This document shows positions 16,722 to 25,022 of a stretch of DNA of 64,000 nucleotides, piece by piece. The DNA comes from Pseudocitrobacter cyperus (GTDB lineage: Bacteria > Pseudomonadota > Gammaproteobacteria > Enterobacterales > Enterobacteriaceae). A model generated the notes under the pieces. The model ran no database searches, was not told the origin of the DNA, and was given only the letters and a program-made list of their open reading frames with translations. The stretch is taken from NCBI RefSeq assembly GCF_039889165.1, contig NZ_JAYMYY010000001.1:496001-560000 (forward strand). Direction: 5' to 3'. The position numbers and the translations under genes were made by a program. Each line of letters starts with the position of its first letter. Within the stretch, counting starts at the first letter, position 1.

Positions 16722-18377
16722 TTACAGCGCCATGTCGTGCTGCGCTGAGGCTTCGGGTTGTTTCGCCTCTTGCGTGACGTTGTCACTTGCAGGCGTCGTC
16801 ATTTGAATCACTGGCGGTTTAACCAGTTGCAGCGTTGCCGCTGTATCATCCCAGACCTGCTGGGTCAGCGCGCTATTACCGTTCAGTTTCTGGCCGTAGC
16901 TTGGGACAATGGCGTGAATCTTTTGCTGCCACTGTTCTGAGTTAAACTGCGCCGGGAACATCTTCTTGATCACGTTCAGCGTGATCGGCGCGGCGGTAGA
17001 TGCGCCAGGAGAAGCCCCGAGCAATGCGGAGATAGTGCGTTGCTCATCCAATACCACTTCAGTACCCAGCTTCAGTACGCCGCCTTTATCAGCATCTTTT
17101 TTGATGATCTGTACACGCTGGCCGGCCTGAATCAGTTTCCAGTCCTCTTTGCGCGCCTGCGGATAATACTCTTTCAGCGCCGCAAAGCGGTCATCATCAC
17201 TGAGCATCACCTGGCTTATCAGATATTTCACCAGATCAAAATTATCCAGCCCGACGTGTGTCATCGGCATCACGTTACTGGTAGTTGTAGTGCTCAACAG
17301 ATCGAAGAACGAGCCATTTTTCAGGAATTTGGTGGAGAACGTTGCAAACGGCCCGAACAGCACCACGCGTTTACCATCAATAAAACGCGCATCGATGTGC
17401 GGTACGGACATCGGCGGTGCGCCTACCGAGGCCTGGCCATACACTTTCTGCAAATGCTCTTTGGTGATCGCCGGGTTTTCCGTCATCAGGAAAGAGCCGC
17501 CGACCGGGAAACCCGCATAATTATCAGCTTCAGCAATGCCGGTTTTTTGCAGCAATTTCAGCGCCCCGCCGCCAGCACCGATAAAGACATATTTTGCGTC
17601 AATCGCATGTTCTTTACCGCTATTCACGTCTTTGATGGTTACATGCCAGGAGTTATCACCATTGCGTTTAAACTCAGTAACTTCAGATGACGTTTGCAAA
17701 GAGAAATTCGGGCTTTTTTTCAGGCTACCGATAAGTTGACGGGTAATTTCGCCATAGTTCACATCAGTACCGGCTGGCGTCCAGGTGGCCGCCACTTTCT
17801 GCTGTGGGTCACGCCCTTTCATCACCAGTGGAGCCCACTGCTGAATCTGTTGATGATCGGTGGAGAATTTCATCCCCTGGAACAGGGTCGTTTTTTGCAG
17901 CGCATCGTAACGTTTCTGCAAATAATTAACGTTGGTATCGCCCCAGACAAAACTCATATGCGGCGTGGAATTAATGAATGAGTGAGGTTCGCGTAAAACA
18001 CCTCGTTTTACCTGCGCCGTCCAGAACTGACGAGAGATCATGAACTGCTCATTAATATCCAGCGCTTTACTCACGTCGATGGAGCCATCTGCGCGCTCAG
18101 GCGTGTAGTTCAGCTCCATATTCGCGGAGTGGCCGGTTCCGGCGTTATTCCATCCATTAGAGGATTCCAGCGCGACACCGTCGAGTTTCTCGACCATCAC
18201 CTGTTTCCAGTCAGGTTGAAGTTCCTGAAGCCAGGTTCCCAGAGACGCGCTCATAATACCGCCGCCAATCAACAGGAAATCAGTTTTTTGAGGGTTATCA
18301 GAATTAGCCCAGGTTGCTGAACTAACAAACAGCGCTACAGAGGTGAGTGAGATAATTGTCTTTTTGAATGCAGGCAT
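16722..18377 (-). CDS. mqo: Malate:quinone oxidoreductase
   Basis: FAD enzyme at the inner membrane that oxidises malate to oxaloacetate and reduces quinone. About 551 residues, close to E. coli Mqo. Motifs: LLIGGGIMSASLGTWL, SSNGWNNAGTGHSANMELNYTP, AATWTPAGTDVNYGEITRQL, VFIGAGGGALKLLQ, ASVGAPPMSVPHID, RVQIIKKDADKGGVL and LLGASPGASTAAPI; the C-terminus ends in MAL as E. coli ends in IAL. The N-terminus looks like a signal sequence (SLTSVALFVSSATWA). The start at 18377 is preferred to the frame extension at 18398 because it gives the more typical N-terminus. Confidence 0.95.
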   Translation of the reverse strand: MPAFKKTIISLTSVALFVSSATWANSDNPQKTDFLLIGGGIMSASLGTWLQELQPDWKQVMVEKLDGVALESSNGWNNAGTGHSANMELNYTPERADGSIDVSKALDINEQFMISRQFWTAQVKRGVLREPHSFINSTPHMSFVWGDTNVNYLQKRYDALQKTTLFQGMKFSTDHQQIQQWAPLVMKGRDPQQKVAATWTPAGTDVNYGEITRQLIGSLKKSPNFSLQTSSEVTEFKRNGDNSWHVTIKDVNSGKEHAIDAKYVFIGAGGGALKLLQKTGIAEADNYAGFPVGGSFLMTENPAITKEHLQKVYGQASVGAPPMSVPHIDARFIDGKRVVLFGPFATFSTKFLKNGSFFDLLSTTTTSNVMPMTHVGLDNFDLVKYLISQVMLSDDDRFAALKEYYPQARKEDWKLIQAGQRVQIIKKDADKGGVLKLGTEVVLDEQRTISALLGASPGASTAAPITLNVIKKMFPAQFNSEQWQQKIHAIVPSYGQKLNGNSALTQQVWDDTAATLQLVKPPVIQMTTPASDNVTQEAKQPEASAQHDMAL

Positions 18378-18592
18378 AATAGTAATATCACATAGCATTG
18401 ATGAAACATGGACTATTATAGTAATGCATTTTTACTGTATTTTAAAATATTCACAACATTTTTAGCACTAAATATATTTAATTACTTTATTAAGTTATTT
18501 AATTAAATAAATAAACAACACTCATTGTCTGGTATTTACACGCGTTGATTTCAGCTATGCTGTAAAAAGGTTCCATTATCAGAGTGTTAGCC

Positions 18593-19594
18593 ATGACAAA
18601 ATCGGTAATGCAGTTCCCCGGGAGTTTGCTTTCTGATAACGCGCATATTGTTGCCTCCTGGGATATTGAGCAAGGCAAAACCTACGGCCAGGTGATGCCG
18701 CTGCATCACCCGTCAGTGCTCAATGCCGCGCTATCGCCGATTCAGGTCAGCTATACCGAGGGGATGCGGCTCAACCTGATTAATGCCATGGGAGTCACCA
18801 TCGGCGATTCCATTGTTGGCCTGAACGTCTGCCATTATCTGAAGTATGTCTGTCCGGAAATACACATCAATCTGCTACGCCCGGAAACACCTCTCCCCGC
18901 CGTCGATGCAATCTATCACCTTGCCCGACGAACTGGAGTGATTGATACCTTCAGTTGCCTGCCCTGGCCATTGGCCTACGGCGGCGACTACGATGTCAAT
19001 ATTGATATGGGGAATCAGCTCTATCGCGATAGCTTTCAGAGCATGGAAATGCATGATTATTTTTACCATAGCGTGGGGCTTGCCCCCCAAAGTGTCCCGG
19101 ACAAGTTCAAACAAAATTGCTGGCTGCAACGGCATTTCAGCAAAAGTGACCGTTCACCGTATATTCTTTTTTGCCCTGGTGCCAGTACACCACTAAGAGC
19201 AATACCGGACGTTTGGCACCGGCGTATTATCACCGGGCTACAGGAGCGCTACGCATTACCCGTCCTGGGATTTAGCCCTATTACCCTGCCCGGCTATCAG
19301 AATATCAGCCAGCAGGTAACCACGACGGATGCCTATATAAATGTCATTCGTCAGGCAGATTTTGTCTATACGGCGGACTCATCTGCCCTGCATATTGCGG
19401 CAGGTTTTGCCATCCCTACTCATGCCATTTTCACGTCAATCGATCCGGCCCTGCGTGTCCGTTACTACCCACAAGTCACCTGGTCGCTTCCGGGTTCAAT
19501 TGAGCCGGATGGCGCACATGCTTCAGCCGATAGCCAACGACTGGCGCAGCTACATCAGCACTATGCGGATTTCTATCAACGGGGAATTATGTGA
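18593..19594 (+). CDS. Glycosyltransferase family 9 (heptosyltransferase-like) protein
   Basis: A 333-residue GT-B type transferase related to LPS heptosyltransferases. Seen are MGVTIGDSIVGLNVCHYLK near the N-terminus, ILFCPGASTPLRAIPD in the middle (nucleotide-sugar side), and QADFVYTADSSALHIAAGFAIPTHAIF, equivalent to the D(S/T)xxxHxAaa element of the family. It stands alone, away from any LPS locus, so the acceptor is unknown. The frame can begin with GTG at 18584, but the ATG at 18593 has better spacing to AGAG. A GC-rich palindrome (CCCGCCCGTCGGGCGAGGG) lies just past the stop codon. Confidence 0.85.
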   Translation: MTKSVMQFPGSLLSDNAHIVASWDIEQGKTYGQVMPLHHPSVLNAALSPIQVSYTEGMRLNLINAMGVTIGDSIVGLNVCHYLKYVCPEIHINLLRPETPLPAVDAIYHLARRTGVIDTFSCLPWPLAYGGDYDVNIDMGNQLYRDSFQSMEMHDYFYHSVGLAPQSVPDKFKQNCWLQRHFSKSDRSPYILFCPGASTPLRAIPDVWHRRIITGLQERYALPVLGFSPITLPGYQNISQQVTTTDAYINVIRQADFVYTADSSALHIAAGFAIPTHAIFTSIDPALRVRYYPQVTWSLPGSIEPDGAHASADSQRLAQLHQHYADFYQRGIM

Positions 19595-19635
19595 GTGATA
19601 CCCCCGCCCGTCGGGCGAGGGAGAGAGGAAAGTGA

Positions 19636-19734
19636 TTACCAGCTAAAGTCCCGAACCAGCGATAGATCCCAGGCGGTAGCAAACAGTGAAATAAAGATGA
19701 TTAGATTCACCGCGGTTTCGATTCTTTTTTCCAT
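19636..19734 (-). CDS. Small single-pass membrane protein, 32 residues
   Basis: A 32-codon gene with a strong ribosome site (AAGGAG, six bases before ATG). The product has a charged start (MEKRIETAV), one hydrophobic stretch (NLIIFISLFATAW, about residues 10-22) and a tail LSLVRDFSW with Trp at the end. Composition and size match the class of enterobacterial small inner-membrane proteins. I do not recognise a named homolog. It lies 150 bp downstream of yneE on the same strand, in an otherwise gene-free gap, so it may be co-transcribed or independent. Function unknown. Confidence 0.65.
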   Translation of the reverse strand: MEKRIETAVNLIIFISLFATAWDLSLVRDFSW

Positions 19735-19885
19735 TTTGATTCTCCTTATGCCGGTTACAACTATCTAACACGGAAAACCTTAATGATTTCTTAATGCTGC
19801 CACCAGTATCAAACGAACGCAGCAGAATGTGAATACGAGTATGCCAATAAAAAACGGTGACGTCCCCCTCTTTTACCTTTCGACG

Positions 19886-20800
19886 CTAGGTAAGCTGATA
19901 ATGTTTGTCGGCGGTAAGTCGGGCCGGGATATTCGTCTCATCATTCATCTGTAACAGTTCTATCTCGATAGCGTTGCAGATAGCATCCAGCGGTAAATCG
20001 TTATTTTCCATGCCAAAGGGCTCTTCCAGTTCTTCCGCAAGGGTATCAAGCGCAATGAAGGTGTAGGAGATCAGTACTGATACAAAAGGCGTCATATAGT
20101 GAAGGTCAACGACCAACGCAAACGGGAGCATAATGCAGAACAGGTATACGGTGCGATGCAGGATCAGTGAGTACGCGAAAGGTACCGGTGTATTGGCGAT
20201 GCGCTCACACCCGGCCAGCACGGAAGACATGTCATTCAGCCGATTGTTCAGGCTGTGGAACAAAATATCGGAAAGCTTACCTTCACGACGGCGTACTGCC
20301 AGCCACTCGCCCATCATTAACAAAATGCGGTTAGCCGGTGTCTGAACCGCAAGCACCTGCGCCAACTGCTGTTCATCCAGATAGCGAGCAAGCACGTCTT
20401 GTGGCGGCTGTCGACGCAACTGCAAGCGTAAACTGTGCGCAAACGCGATTTGCAGCCGGGTAAATTCAGCAATGTGCGGCTCATCATGCAGTGTGTTCTT
20501 CACTTCGCGCAGGAGCGAGCGTGAGGCAATCATCAATTGCCCCCACAGTAAACGCGCCTCGACATAACGTGCATAACAGGCGTTATTACGAAACCCGAGA
20601 AAAATAGCGATAGCGACGCCGAGAATACTGAATGGGGCGACGGTCAGTTTAATACCAAGCGTGGTGTACCAGGGCAGGATCATGATCACCACAATAGAGA
20701 GCAGGAAGTTAAGCAGTAACCGTGAGGATATTTTTGGAAGTACCGAGCCATGCCAGACGAGAATACGGGGCAACCAGTGTTGATGAGGACGCGCGATCAT
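19886..20800 (-). CDS. yneE: YneE, bestrophin-family ion channel-like membrane protein
   Basis: Inner-membrane protein of the bestrophin (UPF0187) family; bacterial relatives are pentameric ion channels. Motifs: LGVAIAIFLGFRNNACYARYVEARLLWGQL, SLILHRTVYLFCIMLPFALV and EELEEPFGMENNDLPLDAIC, all nearly as in E. coli YneE. Starting at 20800 (MIARPHQHWL) gives 304 residues, the E. coli length. A frame extension to a GTG at 20851 adds TTITFNKQVFNLADKF and cannot be excluded, as neither start has a good ribosome site. No operon partner upstream. Confidence 0.92.
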   Translation of the reverse strand: MIARPHQHWLPRILVWHGSVLPKISSRLLLNFLLSIVVIMILPWYTTLGIKLTVAPFSILGVAIAIFLGFRNNACYARYVEARLLWGQLMIASRSLLREVKNTLHDEPHIAEFTRLQIAFAHSLRLQLRRQPPQDVLARYLDEQQLAQVLAVQTPANRILLMMGEWLAVRRREGKLSDILFHSLNNRLNDMSSVLAGCERIANTPVPFAYSLILHRTVYLFCIMLPFALVVDLHYMTPFVSVLISYTFIALDTLAEELEEPFGMENNDLPLDAICNAIEIELLQMNDETNIPARLTADKHYQLT

Positions 20801-20991
20801 AAATTTATCAGCCAGGTTAAAAACTTGTTTATTAAACGTGATTGTCGTCACACATTCAAGCGATTTACCCCACTCCAGGGTATACTGTTACGCCCGTCCA
20901 CCACTGCTCAGCACACCGTGGCAGGTTGTTTCATTTGCGATTAATAATATACAACAAATGTATGTTGTAACTAATTAGACTTATAAATAAA

Positions 20992-21016
20992 CCCGGCAAG
21001 CGCCGGGCCTTTTCTA
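20992..21016. terminator. Terminator downstream of uxaB
   Basis: The stem CCCGGC / GCCGGG with a short loop is followed by TTTATTT when read on the minus strand and by CCTTTTCT on the plus strand, 24 bp past the uxaB stop codon. Confidence 0.7.
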
Positions 21017-21039
21017 CACTACATAGAATGAGAGCAATC

Positions 21040-22491
21040 TTAGCAGAGCGGCTGAACCGCTTTACGCATCCCCTGCAACAGAATGGCATCCAGGTCGAGA
21101 GAAACCTGTTCTACCAGTCCTGAAATCTGGGTCAAATCCTGCTCCCAGTGTTCGCTGACGGAAAGTACTGCTTTTACCAGCTCGCTGGTGCTGATTTGCT
21201 GGTCACGGTGCTGTGCCCACAGTTGCTGATAACGTTCAATCCAGTGCGCATCATCCTGAACCGGGTATGTTTCACCGTCGCGCTCGGCCCGGTAGAAAGC
21301 AATCAACGCAGCCAGTGCAAACGTCAGACGCGCAGGCAATTTACCGGTCGCCTTCTGCCCTGCCAGCAGTTGCGGCAAAATACGGGTACGGAATTTGGTC
21401 ATCCCGTTCAGGGCAATAGAAAGCAATTGATGTTTGATATACGGGTTACGGAAACGGCTCGTGACGGCGCTGGCAAAGGACTCCAGCTCATCACGCGGTA
21501 AATCCAGCACCGGGATAATCTCTTCGTAGATAGCCTTCTCCACAAACGCGCACACTTCTGCGTCATTCATCGCCTCACCAACTGTATCAAGCCCGGCCTG
21601 ATACGCAACCGGCACCAGCGCAGTGTGGGCACCGTTGAGGATCGCAACTTTACGTTCTTTATACGGTTTGATGTCATCAACAATCAGGACGTTCAGTGGT
21701 AATTTGTCGAGACGCAGTTCACCGGCGAGCGATTTTGGCCCCTGGATCACAAACAGATAGAAGTGCTCTGCGGTATCCAGGAAACCATCTTTGTAACCAA
21801 GCCCGGCTTCAATCTCCGCGGCTTCGTCGCGAGGATACCCCGTCACGATACGGTCAACCAGCGTGGAGCAGAACGTGTTGGATTCATTCAACCAGGTAAC
21901 AAATTCCACCGGCAGCGCCCACTCCTGTGCGTAACGCAGCACCAGTTCATGCAGGGCATCACCGTTATAATCAATCAGTTCGCACGGAATAATCACCCAG
22001 CCTTTATCTGCCGCGCCATTGAAGTGCGTATAGCGTTCAAACAGCAGGCGCGTCAGCTTGGCGGGATAGCTTACGGCTGGCGCATCATCAAATTTATCAC
22101 CCGCGTGGTAGCTTATCCCGGCTTCGGTGGTATTAGAGAAGACAAAACGCATGTCCGGGTTGTGTGCCAGTTTCAGGAAAGCGTCGTAATCGGTATAGGC
22201 GCTGATTTCACGGTTAACGGAGCGAATCAGACGCGCATCGCTCACCGCTTCACCCTGCTCATTCAGGCCACGAATAATAGTGGTATACAAACCATCCTGA
22301 GTGCTGAGTGACGGCGGGAAATCACTGGCAATCGGGCGAACAATCACCACCCCGGCATTGAGATCGGTGTGCTCGTTCAGCAGGTCGATCTGCCAGTCAA
22401 CGAATGCGCGCAGGAAGTTACCTTCGCCAAACTGAATGATACGTTCAGGGTATTGCGCTCCGGGAAAGTCCTGGCGGTTCAGAGTCTTCAC
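21040..22491 (-). CDS. uxaB: Tagaturonate reductase (altronate oxidoreductase)
   Basis: NADH-dependent reduction of D-tagaturonate to D-altronate in galacturonate breakdown, cytosolic. The 483 residues match E. coli UxaB from MKTLNRQDFPGAQYPERIIQFGEGNFLRAF to the end. Mannitol-dehydrogenase family features include QFGEGNFLRAFVDW, FSNTTEAG, ESNTFCSTLVDRIV and KPYKERKVAILNGAHT, with the Lys and His/Asn of the active site. Monocistronic here, with a terminator. In E. coli it is under ExuR control. Confidence 0.96.
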   Translation of the reverse strand: MKTLNRQDFPGAQYPERIIQFGEGNFLRAFVDWQIDLLNEHTDLNAGVVIVRPIASDFPPSLSTQDGLYTTIIRGLNEQGEAVSDARLIRSVNREISAYTDYDAFLKLAHNPDMRFVFSNTTEAGISYHAGDKFDDAPAVSYPAKLTRLLFERYTHFNGAADKGWVIIPCELIDYNGDALHELVLRYAQEWALPVEFVTWLNESNTFCSTLVDRIVTGYPRDEAAEIEAGLGYKDGFLDTAEHFYLFVIQGPKSLAGELRLDKLPLNVLIVDDIKPYKERKVAILNGAHTALVPVAYQAGLDTVGEAMNDAEVCAFVEKAIYEEIIPVLDLPRDELESFASAVTSRFRNPYIKHQLLSIALNGMTKFRTRILPQLLAGQKATGKLPARLTFALAALIAFYRAERDGETYPVQDDAHWIERYQQLWAQHRDQQISTSELVKAVLSVSEHWEQDLTQISGLVEQVSLDLDAILLQGMRKAVQPLC

Positions 22492-22516
22492 AATCGTTTC
22501 CTTCTAATTAGTCATA

Positions 22517-22527
22517 CAACCTGGTTG
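22517..22527. promoter_or_regulatory. Palindrome in the uxaB promoter, possible ExuR-type site
   Basis: CAACCTGGTTG is a perfect palindrome (odd centre) directly before AATTGG, 26 bp upstream of the uxaB start. ExuR/UxuR sites contain TTGGT and ACCAA half-sites, so this is a candidate only. Confidence 0.35.
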
Positions 22528-22603
22528 AATTGGTGTAATAACTTACCAGATTTTTCGACAATGAAACCCTGTTTTGATCAAAATGTGGAGACTAATTCCT
22601 GAA

Positions 22604-23131
22604 TCAGAGGAGTTTGTAGAATACGCTGGTTGCCGTGAGTTCTCCCCCGGGCAACAGAGCATAGCGCGGGATTTCCCCCGCCTTTTGCCAACCGTTATGT
22701 TGGTAAAATGTCTCCGCCCCACTCCCGGTTGCGGTGTCGAGCACCAGTACATTTTTGCCTGCTTCCCGCGCAATGTTCTCCAGTTGCATCATGAGTGCGC
22801 GTCCAACACCATCACGACGAGCCGCTTCATGAACCAATAGCTTAGCGACATCAGCCCGGTGTGGCTGGTTTTCGGGTTGATCGGTGATGAGCTGGACTGT
22901 GCCCACAATTTTATGCTGCTCATTTTCAGCGACCAGGACAATACGTTCGCTTGCGGCCACGCTTGAAGCGGTGCGTTGCCAAAAGGCAATGGCGCTGTCC
23001 CGGCTCAGGGGCGACATAAAGCTGACCGATGCCCCGCCTTCGACGCAATTGATCAGAACATCGCTGAGTGCAAAGATATGCGAAAGAATATCGTCACATG
23101 ATAACGTGCGCAGAATAAGAGAGTGCCCCAT
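22604..23131 (-). CDS. GNAT-family N-acetyltransferase
   Basis: A 175-residue acetyl-CoA-dependent transferase. The acetyl-CoA loop reads VHEAARRDGVGRALMMQLENIAREAGKN, preceded by VLVAENEQHKIVGTVQL and followed by TATGSGAETFYQHNGWQKAGEIP. The start at 23131 (MGHSLILRTL) is chosen because GGAG stands six bases upstream; the frame is open to 23185. The substrate is unknown; the N-terminal region (SDVLINCVEGGASVSFMSPL) resembles acetyltransferases near tabtoxin-resistance proteins, but this is weak. It lies between uxaB and yneG on the same strand. Confidence 0.87.
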   Translation of the reverse strand: MGHSLILRTLSCDDILSHIFALSDVLINCVEGGASVSFMSPLSRDSAIAFWQRTASSVAASERIVLVAENEQHKIVGTVQLITDQPENQPHRADVAKLLVHEAARRDGVGRALMMQLENIAREAGKNVLVLDTATGSGAETFYQHNGWQKAGEIPRYALLPGGELTATSVFYKLL

Positions 23132-23214
23132 GAAATTCTCCATTATGAATTTCATATCACTATCACTGGTGGCGCGTAACAGCACAAGTTATGCCGTCAT
23201 CGCATTTACTTATG

Positions 23215-23574
23215 TCAGGGATTATTCATCTGGATAACCAGCCAGTGATGGATAACGCTAACGATATAGCGCTGTTGGGCATCATCCAGCGTCGTTCCGG
23301 CGGGGATGTTATGCCATTTTGCCAGGCAGCCGCGACAGCAGGTAGCCGTCGCATGTTGAGCGATAAACACCGGATGCCCGCGCATCGGCGTCTGTTTACC
23401 ATCGTTTTTAGGTAAAGCAGGCGCCAGACGGGTGGCGATAAAATCCGCCGCATGGCGGTCGATGACTTCCGGGCCCTTGTCATAGCAATACTGCCGCTCT
23501 TTTACGCCCAGTTTAAAACGGCTGCGAAACGGCGAACGCGCCAGGCGCTCAAACAGATTATCGAGTGGAACCAT
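23215..23574 (-). CDS. yneG: YneG, DUF4186 protein
   Basis: A 119-residue protein of unknown function, the E. coli YneG length and sequence type (VPLDNLFERLARSPFRSRFKL, HPVFIAQHATATCCRGCLAKWH). The CCRGCLAKWH cluster could bind a metal. Its ATG overlaps the glsB stop codon (TAATG), so the two are translationally coupled, glsB first. Confidence 0.92.
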   Translation of the reverse strand: MVPLDNLFERLARSPFRSRFKLGVKERQYCYDKGPEVIDRHAADFIATRLAPALPKNDGKQTPMRGHPVFIAQHATATCCRGCLAKWHNIPAGTTLDDAQQRYIVSVIHHWLVIQMNNP

Positions 23575-24500
23575 TAGTACACTGAACGTCCTATCTTTTG
23601 CGTTAATCTTTCCAGAACGGCGACACCCGCCAGGGAGTTACCGGCTTCATCCAGTTCCGGGCTCCAGACAGCAATAGCCATCTCATGCGGGACGATTGCC
23701 ACCACACCGCCACCAACGCCGGATTTTGCAGGAAGCCCCACACGCCACGCAAATTCACCGGCATTCTGATACATTCCGCTGGTCGCCATTAGCGCGTTAA
23801 CCTGACGCGCCTGCATCGGTGAAATAATCGGGTGATGAATATGCGGCGCTCGCCCCTGATTGGCCAGAAACAGAAATGCCCGCGCTAACTCGTTACAACT
23901 CATCTTCAATGCGCAATAGTGGAAATAGTTTTGCAGTACCGTTGCCACATCATTATGAAAATTGCCGAACGACTTCATCAGCCAGGCAATCGCCGCGTTG
24001 CGGGCAGAATGCTCAAACTCCGAACGCGCGACAACCGGGTCGTAGGCAATATCCTGAATGCCGCACAACTGGCGAACAATCTCCAGCATGCGCATACGCG
24101 GCGCGCTAAGCCTTCCCTGCAGCATATCGCAGACAACCAGCGCTCCGGCGTTAATAAACGGATTGCGAGGTTTTCCCTGTTCGATTTCCAGTTGTAACAA
24201 TGAGTTGAAGGGCTGACCGGAGGGATCTTTACCCACGCGTAGCCAGATTTCCTCTTCCGGATAGTGGTTCATCGCCACCACCAGACTGAGCACTTTTGAA
24301 ATGGATTGAATGGAGAAACGTTCGTCGGCATCACCTGCCGAGAAGTGATGACCATCTACCGTACTTATGGCAATCGCCAGCTTATTACCGCTTACCTGAG
24401 CCAGTGCCGGAATGTAATCCGCCACCTTACCTTGCCCAATCAGCGGCCTGACGTCAGTTAAAATCGACGCCAGCATGTCATTATCGATGACCGTAGTCAC
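23574..24500 (-). CDS. glsB: Glutaminase 2
   Basis: Hydrolyses glutamine to glutamate and ammonia in the cytosol. The 308-residue serine-dependent glutaminase shows Ser66 and Lys69 in FSIQSISKVLSLV, the catalytic pair of the beta-lactamase-like fold, plus KPRNPFINAGALVVCDML, HYCALKMSCNELARAF and LPAKSGVGGGVVAIVP. Same neighbours as E. coli yneH/glsB. It starts 60 bp downstream of the terminator that closes the hok transcript. Confidence 0.96.
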   Translation of the reverse strand: MTTVIDNDMLASILTDVRPLIGQGKVADYIPALAQVSGNKLAIAISTVDGHHFSAGDADERFSIQSISKVLSLVVAMNHYPEEEIWLRVGKDPSGQPFNSLLQLEIEQGKPRNPFINAGALVVCDMLQGRLSAPRMRMLEIVRQLCGIQDIAYDPVVARSEFEHSARNAAIAWLMKSFGNFHNDVATVLQNYFHYCALKMSCNELARAFLFLANQGRAPHIHHPIISPMQARQVNALMATSGMYQNAGEFAWRVGLPAKSGVGGGVVAIVPHEMAIAVWSPELDEAGNSLAGVAVLERLTQKIGRSVY

Positions 24501-24565
24501 TTACTACTCCTTGCCCGCAGGCTATTTCCGGCCTGCAAGTATAACAGAGCATGATGGATGAAACA

Positions 24566-24590
24566 TAAGAAAGCCCGCACGAAGCGGGCT
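24566..24590 (-). terminator. Terminator at the 3' end of the hok transcript
   Basis: On the minus strand AGCCCGC / GCGGGCT with a 5-base loop is followed by TTCTTATG. A further GC hairpin (24637-24654, GCGGGGA / TCCCCGC) lies nearer the hok stop codon. Confidence 0.75.
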
Positions 24591-24662
24591 GAGGAAAATT
24601 GGGTGCGTTGTGGATATGCCCGACACAGAAAGAGTGGCGGGGAACGCTCCCCGCTGGTGCTC

Positions 24663-24815
24663 TTACACGGATCGGCACGCTGTGAAAACAGCAATCTCTG
24701 TTTGGCCAGTTCGGATGTGAACCTCACAGAGATCTTTTCTCATGACCAGCACCGCCACATTGGCGGAAACACAGATAATGATCAGGGCCAGTAGCATCCC
24801 TTTGTACTGTTTCAT
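24663..24815 (-). CDS. hok: Hok/Gef-family type I toxin
   Basis: A 50-residue membrane-depolarising toxin of a type I toxin-antitoxin pair. It begins MKQYKGMLLALIIICVSA and continues RKDLCEVHIRTGQTEIAVFTA, closest to HokD/RelF as I recall it: one membrane helix, then the conserved Cys-Glu-Val and RTGQTE periplasmic part. AAGGA precedes the start. The same frame extends upstream to a Met at about 24926, which may act as the overlapping mok leader. The antisense Sok RNA lies opposite the leader. Chromosomal hok loci are often inactive, but no lesion is seen here. Confidence 0.9.
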   Translation of the reverse strand: MKQYKGMLLALIIICVSANVAVLVMRKDLCEVHIRTGQTEIAVFTACRSV

Positions 24816-24865
24816 CGCGCTCTTTTCCTTGACCTTACGGTCTGTAAGAGGCACTCTACATGTGC

Positions 24866-24913
24866 TGACATATAGGGGGCCTCGGGTTGATTGAAAAATC
24901 ACTCGGGGCTTTT
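24866..24913 (+). ncRNA. sok: Sok-like antisense RNA
   Basis: On the strand opposite the hok leader, the sequence at 24879-24909 folds into a long imperfect stem (GCCTCGGGTTGATT against AATCACTCGGGGC) followed by TTTT, a complete antisense-RNA terminator. The preceding TATAGGGGGCCTCGGG is typical of Sok 5' regions. A TTGACC box at 24829-24834 is a plausible -35; the -10 is poor, so the exact 5' end is a guess. Confidence 0.65.
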
Positions 24914-25022
24914 CTCTATCTGCCATTCTGCAAATGCCTGAGACAGATAGCCTCAAGCACCCACAATCATCTTACGCCGCACCTTCCCTGTTTACGCATT
25001 GATAAATAAATCGTTTTCGGAA

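Noticed and set aside
22604..23185. Longer acetyltransferase start at 23185
   Set aside because: The extra 18 residues lack a ribosome site, whereas the Met at 23131 has GGAG at six bases.
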